Notes under the pieces: generated by a model
What the model was told of the DNA's origin: nothing
Database searches by the model: none
Seen by the model: only the letters and a program-made list of their open reading frames with translations
Program-made: the position numbers and the translations under genes
Part shown: piece by piece, positions 1-4,636 of the stretch
Layout: each line of letters starts with the position of its first letter
Position numbering within the stretch: the first letter of the stretch is position 1
NCBI GenBank assembly: GCA_902795835.1
Contig: CADBNA010000015.1
Span: 1 to 5,575 of the forward strand
Origin: an uncultured Lachnospiraceae bacterium
GTDB lineage: Bacteria; Bacillota_A; Clostridia; Lachnospirales; Lachnospiraceae
Length of the DNA: 5,575 bases
Direction of reading: 5' to 3'

Positions 1-62
1 AGATAGATCGAGTAATAATTTTTATCTGCTCCCTCCTGAGCCTGTGCAAACAGGACTGCCAT
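1..62 (-). CDS. Start of a divergent minus-strand gene, product unknown (partial)
   Basis: On the minus strand an ATG at 62-60 opens a frame that stays open to the window edge and gives MAVLFAQAQEGADKNYY and a few more residues. An AGGAGG lies 5 nt before this ATG, and a good promoter candidate lies about 90 nt further upstream, so 62 is the favoured start. The product is cut after 20 codons and I do not recognise it. The same frame is also open upstream, back to a TGA at 212-210. That adds 49 codons of protein-like sequence (for example KKITLECRGLDKY and FIPGLADSFPADQE) but contains no ATG; a TTG at 98-96 and a GTG at 68-66 are the only common alternative starts. Either the gene starts at 62 and the upstream openness is chance, or the real or ancestral protein was longer. 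The plus strand here has only rare-codon, Cys-rich frames and looks non-coding. Confidence 0.42.
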   Translation of the reverse strand, partial: MAVLFAQAQEGADKNYYSIY

Positions 63-67
63 GAACA

Positions 68-73
68 CCTCCT
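68..73 (-). promoter_or_regulatory. Ribosome binding site of the divergent gene
   Basis: The minus strand reads AGGAGG here (CCTCCT on the plus strand), followed by 5 nt and an ATG. Core match and spacing are ideal for a Firmicute Shine-Dalgarno site. The caveat is that CAG-GAG-GTG also reads as ordinary Gln-Glu-Val codons of the longer open frame, so the match could be coincidental. Confidence 0.45.
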
Positions 74-152
74 GATCCGCGGGAAAGCTGTCTGCCAAAC
101 CCGGGATAAACTGTCTGTTTTCCTTCTCCGCTGAAGGATTTTCTCTAAGGTT

Positions 153-181
153 AGTATACTTGTCCAGGCCACGACATTCAA
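153..181 (-). promoter_or_regulatory. Candidate sigma-A promoter for the divergent gene
   Basis: Read on the minus strand, TTGAAT (181-176) is followed by a 17-nt spacer and TATACT (158-153). These match the -35 and -10 consensus at 4/6 and 5/6 positions. Transcription would start near 146 and leave a leader of about 85 nt before the ATG at 62. It fits a gene that starts at 62 and conflicts with the idea that coding extends back to 209. Confidence 0.42.
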
Positions 182-192
182 GCGTAATCTTC

Positions 193-221
193 TTGTATTC
201 ACTGTAAAATCATGATATGTT
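193..221 (+). promoter_or_regulatory. Candidate promoter of the AAA+ ATPase operon
   Basis: TTGTAT (193-198), a 17-nt spacer and TATGTT (216-221) make a plausible sigma-A promoter. The -35 is weak (3/6) and the -10 is 4/6, but the -10 is preceded by TG one base upstream (213-214), the extended -10 arrangement that can compensate for a weak -35. The predicted start, near 228, would give a leader of about 25 nt. The surrounding 180-240 stretch is clearly AT-richer than the genes. TAAAAT at 205-210 resembles a -10 more closely but has no matching -35. Confidence 0.42.
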
Positions 222-229
222 GAACATAT
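215..229. promoter_or_regulatory. Perfect 15-bp inverted repeat, possible operator
   Basis: ATATGTT-G-AACATAT is a perfect 7-bp dyad around one central base. It covers the candidate -10 of the rightward promoter and the predicted transcription start, a position where a dimeric repressor would block initiation. No regulator gene is visible in the window and the site matches no operator family I can name with confidence. AT-rich DNA forms such dyads by chance fairly often. Confidence 0.35.
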
Positions 230-241
230 ATCGGTAAAGAG

Positions 242-248
242 AGGTGAT
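242..248 (+). promoter_or_regulatory. Ribosome binding site of the AAA+ ATPase gene
   Basis: GAGAGGTGATC runs over positions 239-249 and matches the extended anti-Shine-Dalgarno complement AGGAGGTGATC with one mismatch. The AGGTGAT core ends 5 nt before the ATG at 254. This fixes the start of the ATPase gene. Confidence 0.75.
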
Positions 249-253
249 CCGGA

Positions 254-1750
254 ATGGACTTATTAAAAGATGTTTACGCGGACTTTTTTGCAGATCCTTC
301 AGAGAGACGCCGCAGTGAGCAGAACGGCGGAAAAAAGGACGGAAAGCCTTCTTCTACGGGCAGCAAACCCAATGGTGCGGGCAGCAAGCCTTCGGCCTCA
401 GGAAATAAGCCTTCAGGTTCAGGCAGTAAGCCTTCCGGCGCGGGCAGTAGGCCTTCCGGTACAGGCAGCAAGCCTTCCGATGCCGGTCAGAAGCCTGCCG
501 GAGCAGGAACTAAGACACCTTCCCCGGAAGACGCCCTGAAGAACGCACAGGATGTGCTGGATGAGGTAAAGACGCTTTTTGAAAATGCACCTGTGATGCC
601 GGTTGCCGCCGCGACCACACAGGAGAATAAGCCGGAAAATAAAGAGCCGGAGAAGGATCCGGAGGAAGAGCTGGAGTCTCTGATCGGCCTGAAGGATATC
701 AAGCACGATGTGCGCGAACTGGCCGATTTTGCAAAGGTGCAGAAGATGCGTCAGGAGCAGGGCATGCGATCGGTCCCCGTTTCGCTGCATCTGGTCTTTA
801 CGGGCAATCCGGGGACCGGAAAAACAACTGTCGCCCGCATTCTCGGACGCATGTACAAGAAGATCGGCATCCTTTCTTCCGGTCAGCTTATAGAGGTGGA
901 CCGTTCCGGTCTGGTGGCGGGGTATGTGGGCCAGACTGCCCTCAAGGTCCAGAAAGTCATACAGTCCGCTATGGGCGGCGTCCTTTTCATTGATGAGGCG
1001 TACGCGTTGTCTCAGGAGAATGATCCCTTCGGACAGGAAGCCATTGACACCATTCTGAAGGCAATGGAAGACCACAGGGACAACCTGATCGTCATTATTG
1101 CCGGTTACACCGGTCCGATGGAGGGCTTTATCAACAGCAATCCGGGCCTAAAATCCCGCTTCAACAAGTATATTGAATTTCCTGATTATACAGTGGATGA
1201 ACTGGAAGCCATCTTTTACCTGAACTGCAATAAGTATGAATATGTTGTCGATGAGGATGCGAAAAACCAGATCCGCACGATGATCCTTTTGCGCAAGGTC
1301 AAAAATCCGATTAATTTTGCAAATGGCCGGGAAGTGCGGAATATGTTTGAGGAGATCATCACCAATCAGGCACGCCGTATTGCATCTATGGAAAACCCGT
1401 CTGCCGAGGATCTGAAGCGTATCACGACAGATGATCTGTGGGATAACGCCGTGGAGGAAAAAGACAAAGCCGAGTCTGACAAGGCAGATTCCGATAAAGC
1501 AGATGTCGATGAGTCAGAAGCCAAAAAGGCAGATTCCGACAAGGCAGATGCCAATGAGGCAGAAGCCAAAAAGGCAGATTCCGACAAAGCAGATGCCAAT
1601 GAGGCAGAAGTCAAAAAGGCGGAATCAGACAAAGCAGATTCAGGTAAGGCAGATCAGGAAAAAACCGAACCAGATAAAACCGGAGAAGACGCTGCTGCCG
1701 GTTCTTCTGACAAAGATGCGAATAAAGAAGCGAAGGGTGAAGAATCATGA
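254..1750 (+). CDS. SpoVK/CbbX-type AAA+ ATPase with repeat-rich N- and C-terminal tails
   Basis: A 498-residue cytosolic AAA+ protein with no signal peptide. The ATPase core spans about residues 140-395 and has the layout of the CbbX/SpoVK/EccA branch: an LIGLKDIK lead-in (143-150), Walker A GNPGTGKTT (184-192), a GLVAGYVGQT pore-loop-like segment (219-228), Walker B LFIDEA (244-249), sensor-1 region LIVIIAGY (278-285), arginine-finger motif NPGLKSRF (296-303), and sensor 2 NGREVRN (357-363). All catalytic residues are present, so it should be active, probably as a hexamer. Known relatives remodel protein partners (CbbX reactivates red-type Rubisco) or act in sporulation (SpoVK); the partner here cannot be read from the sequence. 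The core is flanked by eight 7-residue K-P-S-G-rich repeats (31-86) and a K/D/E/A/S tail (about 401-498) lacking Leu, Ile and aromatics, both probably disordered. The stop overlaps the next start by ATGA. Family is confident; the name spoVK is not justified. Confidence 0.93.
   Translation: MDLLKDVYADFFADPSERRRSEQNGGKKDGKPSSTGSKPNGAGSKPSASGNKPSGSGSKPSGAGSRPSGTGSKPSDAGQKPAGAGTKTPSPEDALKNAQDVLDEVKTLFENAPVMPVAAATTQENKPENKEPEKDPEEELESLIGLKDIKHDVRELADFAKVQKMRQEQGMRSVPVSLHLVFTGNPGTGKTTVARILGRMYKKIGILSSGQLIEVDRSGLVAGYVGQTALKVQKVIQSAMGGVLFIDEAYALSQENDPFGQEAIDTILKAMEDHRDNLIVIIAGYTGPMEGFINSNPGLKSRFNKYIEFPDYTVDELEAIFYLNCNKYEYVVDEDAKNQIRTMILLRKVKNPINFANGREVRNMFEEIITNQARRIASMENPSAEDLKRITTDDLWDNAVEEKDKAESDKADSDKADVDESEAKKADSDKADANEAEAKKADSDKADANEAEVKKAESDKADSGKADQEKTEPDKTGEDAAAGSSDKDANKEAKGEES
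344..511 (+). repeat. Eight in-frame 21-bp tandem repeats in the ATPase N-terminus
   Basis: Eight consecutive 21-bp units, starting at 344, 365, 386, 407, 428, 449, 470 and 491, encode variants of a 7-residue unit with consensus K-P-S-G-A-G-S (for example KPSGSGS, KPSGAGS, RPSGTGS, KPAGAGT). Position 1 is always basic and position 2 always Pro. The units have diverged in DNA, especially at the ends of the array. The peptide should be a flexible, positively charged linker. Because units are multiples of three, copy number can change without breaking the frame. Confidence 0.85.
1478..1657 (+). repeat. Four in-frame 45-bp tandem repeats in the ATPase C-terminus
   Basis: Four 45-bp units (1478-1522, 1523-1567, 1568-1612, 1613-1657) encode a 15-residue unit with consensus K-K-A-D-S-D-K-A-D-A-N-E-A-E-A. 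The second and third units differ at only 2 of 45 positions, which indicates a recent duplication; the outer two are more diverged. Within each unit a shorter D-K-A-D/E-S rhythm is visible. The encoded stretch is highly charged, rich in Ala and probably extended or helical. Confidence 0.85.
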
Positions 1751-2991
1751 ATTCCAATGAACGCAGATCACTTCTGATGGTTTCTGCCGTTGCCGCAGTC
1801 ATCTGCATGATGGTTCTGGTTTTCTTTCGTACGGACATCTTTCTGTCGGGAGGAAGAAAACTGTTATCGATACTGGAACCGTTTATTTACGGCATAAGCA
1901 TAGCATGGCTTCTGCGTCCGCTCAGCGTCCGGATCGAAAAGGTGCTGACCAGGATCCTGGACCGGAAAGGGACCGGCAGGGTCAGAGGACTGATCCGGCT
2001 GCTGTCCGTTCTGCTGTCCCTTGCTTTTCTGCTGGCCTGCCTCGTTCTGCTGATCGTAGCCATTGTGCCGGAACTGATTTCCAGTATTTCCGGCCTGGTC
2101 AGTCAGATGCCCGGCGCCATGAAAAGATTCCAGGCATGGCTGGACAGTCTGCAGATCAGTGATGATCTGCCTGAAGATCTTGTCCAGAATATCGAAACCG
2201 CGATTGACACACTGTATTTCCGACTGCAGAACTTCCTGAAGACAGATCTGCTTCCCAAGCTGCAGACCTATGCGGGAAGTATGCTCTACAGCTTCCGTGT
2301 GATTCTGGATCTGTTAAAGAATATTGGCCTTGGCTGTATCATAGCGATCTATCTGCTGACAGACTGGGAGAGGTTCGGTGCGCAGCTGAAGCTGGTGGTC
2401 TGTGCCCTGCTTCCACAGAAGTATGCAGACTGGCTTATCAATGAAGCGCATTTTACGAATGAGAAATTCAGCGGATTTGTTATTGGAAAGATCGTTGACT
2501 CGCTGATTATCGGCATTGTGTGCTTCCTGTTTGTATCTATTACAAATATGCCGTACGGAATGCTGGTGAGCGTGATCATAGGCGTCACAAACCTGATTCC
2601 CTTTTTCGGCCCGTATCTGGGGGCAATCCCGTCCGCCTTGCTGATCTTGACGGTATCTCCCGGAAAATGTCTGGTTTTTGTTATTTTTATCGTTATCCTG
2701 CAGCAGGTAGACGGCAACGTGCTCGGTCCGATGATTCTCGGGGACAGGCTGGGACTGTCCGGCTTCTGGATCCTGTTTGCGATCCTGGCGTTCGGCTCTC
2801 TGTGGGGTATATTAGGCATGCTGATCGGAGCACCGGTATTTGCGGTACTGTATGATCTGTTCCGTACCTTTATCCGAAAAATGCTTCAGAAACGAGAGAG
2901 ACAGGCAATGCTGGCCAGTTATGAAGAGCAGTACCCGAAGGAGCCTGCCAAAAAAGCCGGAAAGCAGCCGGTAAAAAAGGATAAAGACTGA
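1747..2991 (+). CDS. AI-2E/PerM-family multi-pass membrane protein
   Basis: A 414-residue integral membrane protein of the AI-2E transporter family (PF01594). Likely membrane segments lie near residues 9-27, 40-57, 84-107, 186-204, 244-264, 270-288, 292-319 and 338-372. A more soluble stretch (about 108-185) follows the third segment, as is usual in the family. The signature NLIPFFGPYLGAIPSALL (282-299) and the D-G-N-V-L-G-P segment at 322-328 support the assignment. The family name comes from an autoinducer-2 export proposal for one member; others are linked to ion transport (PerM-like) or sporulation (YtvI), so the substrate is unknown. The start overlaps the ATPase stop by ATGA, and AAGGGTGA at 1733-1740 provides a binding site, so the two are probably translationally coupled. 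The C-terminus (about 392-414) is a Lys-rich tail, and the gene ends in two adjacent stops, TGA TAG. Confidence 0.9.
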   Translation: MNSNERRSLLMVSAVAAVICMMVLVFFRTDIFLSGGRKLLSILEPFIYGISIAWLLRPLSVRIEKVLTRILDRKGTGRVRGLIRLLSVLLSLAFLLACLVLLIVAIVPELISSISGLVSQMPGAMKRFQAWLDSLQISDDLPEDLVQNIETAIDTLYFRLQNFLKTDLLPKLQTYAGSMLYSFRVILDLLKNIGLGCIIAIYLLTDWERFGAQLKLVVCALLPQKYADWLINEAHFTNEKFSGFVIGKIVDSLIIGIVCFLFVSITNMPYGMLVSVIIGVTNLIPFFGPYLGAIPSALLILTVSPGKCLVFVIFIVILQQVDGNVLGPMILGDRLGLSGFWILFAILAFGSLWGILGMLIGAPVFAVLYDLFRTFIRKMLQKRERQAMLASYEEQYPKEPAKKAGKQPVKKDKD

Positions 2992-2993
2992 TA

Positions 2994-3048
2994 GGAAAAG
3001 CCTGAAACAGAAGCTCTGAAAGAAAAAGCCTGAAGGAAAAAGCCTGAA
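2994..3048 (+). repeat. Short 13-14 bp tandem repeats between membrane protein and hydrogenase genes
   Basis: Directly behind the double stop codon lie four head-to-tail units that each end in CCTGAA or TCTGAA: 2994-3006 (13 bp), 3007-3020 (degenerate), 3021-3034 and 3035-3048. The last two are AGAAAAAGCCTGAA and GGAAAAAGCCTGAA, identical at 13 of 14 bases. The array fills most of the gap before the hydrogenase gene. A possible 4-bp hairpin (GCCT, loop GAAAA, AGGC) at its end is too weak and lacks a T-tract, so I do not call a terminator. Purpose unknown; it may be slippage-expanded DNA. Confidence 0.75.
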
Positions 3049-3076
3049 AAAGGCCTGCATGACAGAAAAGCGTAAT

Positions 3077-3083
3077 GAGGAGG
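3077..3083 (+). promoter_or_regulatory. Ribosome binding site that fixes the hydrogenase start
   Basis: GAGGAGG ends 5 nt before the ATG at 3089. The in-frame ATG 30 nt upstream at 3059 has no purine-rich site in front of it (it follows AGGCCTGC). The downstream start is therefore preferred, and the ten extra residues of the longer reading are probably not translated. Confidence 0.8.
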
Positions 3084-3088
3084 TTGGT

Positions 3089-4603
3089 ATGAGAGGTGTA
3101 TATACTTCTGTAAATGACATTCGCAAACGCGTCTTTGCCGAGGTCGCGAAGCTTTCTTATGAATATAAGGAGGGGGATCTCTCTGAGATGGAGAAGATTC
3201 CGTACCGCGTCATTCCGGGGGAGGTTTCCACCTACCGGGAAAGCGTTTTCCTGGAGAGAGCCATTGTGAAGGAGCGCATGCGGCTGGCGATGGGACTGTC
3301 GCTCCGCAAAGCGTCCGAGCACGCACCGGTATCCACCGGGGCGGAGGAATGTGTAAAACCGGAAAAATATTACGAGCCCCCGCTGATCAATATCATTAAA
3401 TTTGCCTGTCACGCCTGCCCGGACAATGTGGTGACCGTATCCGACCAGTGTCAGGGCTGCCTGGCCCACCCCTGCAAGGAGGTCTGTCCGAAGGGAGCGG
3501 TCAGTTACAAAAACGGCAGATCTGTGATTGACCCGGATAAATGCATTAAATGCGGAAAATGCGTGGAAGCCTGTCCATACGGTGCCATCATTCACCTGCA
3601 GAGGCCCTGCGCAAAAGTCTGCGGCATGAAAGCGATCGGGTCGGATGAATACGGGCGCGCAGATATTAATCAGGAAAAATGCGTTTCCTGCGGCATGTGC
3701 CTGGCAAACTGCCCGTTCGGCGCCATTGCCGATAAGGCGCAGATCTTCCAGACGATTCAGGCCATCCGCTCCGATGTGCCGGTGTACGCGGCCATCGCGC
3801 CGGCCGTGGCAGGCCAGTTCGGAGCCGGTCTGAAGCCGGAGCAGATCCGGGCGGCGTTCCAGAGCCTGGGGTTTGCGGATGTGATGGAGGTGGCCATAGG
3901 AGCCGATCTCTGCACCATTGAAGAGGCCAAGGATTTCGTGAACGAGGTGCCGGAAAAGCTGCCCTTCATGGCCACGTCCTGCTGTCCGGCCTGGTCTGTG
4001 ATGGCCAAGAAGCTTTTCCCGGATTATGCAAAGTGCATTTCCATGGCCCTGACACCCATGGTGCTGACGGGACGCCTGATCAAAAAGCAGCATCCCGGCT
4101 GCAAGGTGGCCTTTATCGGTCCCTGCGCGGCAAAGAAGCTGGAAGCCAGCCGCAGAACCATTCGCAGTGATATAGACTTTGTCCTGACCTTTGAAGAGGT
4201 CATGGGCATGTTTGAGGCAAAAAATATAGACTTTTCCGCTCTTGAAGAGACGGATGCCATGCATGGGGCCAGCGGGGACGGCCGCGGCTTTGCCATCAGC
4301 GGCGGCGTGGCCGGCGCAGTGGTAAACTGCATTCATGACATGTATCCGGACAGGGAAGTCAAGGTGGAGCGGGCAGAAGGCCTGGATAACTGCCGAAAGC
4401 TGCTGCAGCTGGCCAAGGCCGGCAAATACAACGGCTATCTTCTGGAAGGCATGGCCTGTCCGGGAGGCTGCGTGGCAGGAGCCGGAACACTGCAGCCCAT
4501 CGCAAAATCCACGGCGGCGGTTAAGCTGCATATAAAAGTGTCGACGAACCAGCATGCCGCGCAAAGCGATTACAAGGATCTGCTGGAGCTTCTGGAAGAG
4601 TAA
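3089..4603 (+). CDS. Monomeric group B [FeFe] hydrogenase with N-terminal iron-sulfur domains
   Basis: A 504-residue cytosolic iron-sulfur enzyme of the [FeFe] hydrogenase family, which reversibly converts protons and electrons to H2. The N-terminal part carries cluster-binding cysteines: CxxC at 107/110, CxxCx4CxxxCP at 121-134, CxxCxxCxxxCP at 152-163, CxxxC at 174/178 and CxxCxxCxxxCP at 198-209. The three complete sets make three [4Fe-4S] clusters; the two half-sets could supply a fourth. The H-cluster domain has TSCCPAW (296-302), IGPCAAKKLE (343-352) and EGMACPGGC (453-461); ligands by homology are Cys299, Cys346, Cys457 and Cys461, with Cys298 as the proton-relay cysteine. Ala after TSCCP and IGPC instead of MPC are typical of group B rather than the biochemically characterised group A. 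Electrons probably come from ferredoxin, which is an inference. Maturases HydE, HydF and HydG are not in the window. The start at 3089 is chosen by its GAGGAGG site; an unsupported in-frame ATG lies at 3059. Confidence 0.93.
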   Translation: MRGVYTSVNDIRKRVFAEVAKLSYEYKEGDLSEMEKIPYRVIPGEVSTYRESVFLERAIVKERMRLAMGLSLRKASEHAPVSTGAEECVKPEKYYEPPLINIIKFACHACPDNVVTVSDQCQGCLAHPCKEVCPKGAVSYKNGRSVIDPDKCIKCGKCVEACPYGAIIHLQRPCAKVCGMKAIGSDEYGRADINQEKCVSCGMCLANCPFGAIADKAQIFQTIQAIRSDVPVYAAIAPAVAGQFGAGLKPEQIRAAFQSLGFADVMEVAIGADLCTIEEAKDFVNEVPEKLPFMATSCCPAWSVMAKKLFPDYAKCISMALTPMVLTGRLIKKQHPGCKVAFIGPCAAKKLEASRRTIRSDIDFVLTFEEVMGMFEAKNIDFSALEETDAMHGASGDGRGFAISGGVAGAVVNCIHDMYPDREVKVERAEGLDNCRKLLQLAKAGKYNGYLLEGMACPGGCVAGAGTLQPIAKSTAAVKLHIKVSTNQHAAQSDYKDLLELLEE

Positions 4604-4636
4604 AAATCATCAAGAAAACGGAGAATTGACCTGCAT

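Noticed and set aside
3..134. Plus-strand open frame ending in TGA at 132-134, as if a gene from the left ended here.
   Set aside because: It uses rare codons (ATA, CGA, GTA) and is Cys- and Leu-rich without protein character; the opposite strand gives a far more protein-like reading.
121..145. Hairpin TCCTTC / GAAGGA with a 6-base loop followed by TTTT, like an intrinsic terminator on the plus strand.
   Set aside because: The stem is only 6 bp with three GC pairs, the T-run is short, and no credible plus-strand gene ends to its left.
344..511. 21-bp repeats considered as a CRISPR array or iteron origin.
   Set aside because: They are contiguous without spacers and lie in frame within a coding sequence, so they are protein repeats.
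419..1075. A 218-codon minus-strand open frame opposite the ATPase gene.
   Set aside because: Overlaps the repeat array and Walker motifs of an unmistakable AAA+ gene; it has no plausible ribosome site and its composition is that of a shadow frame.
1366..1632. A minus-strand frame giving Ser/Ala/Leu-rich repeats, resembling a surface or antifreeze-like repeat protein.
   Set aside because: It is only the antisense reading of the 45-bp charged repeats of the ATPase tail.
3041..3057. GCCT-GAAAA-AGGC hairpin before the hydrogenase gene as a terminator.
   Set aside because: A 4-bp stem without a following T-tract cannot be supported as a terminator; it is a by-product of the repeat units.
2870..4564. 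A very long minus-strand open frame (564 codons) opposite the hydrogenase gene.
   Set aside because: Its translation is rich in His, Arg and Gly, has no domain character, and lies exactly antisense to a gene with clear catalytic motifs. It is the usual shadow of GC-rich codon use.
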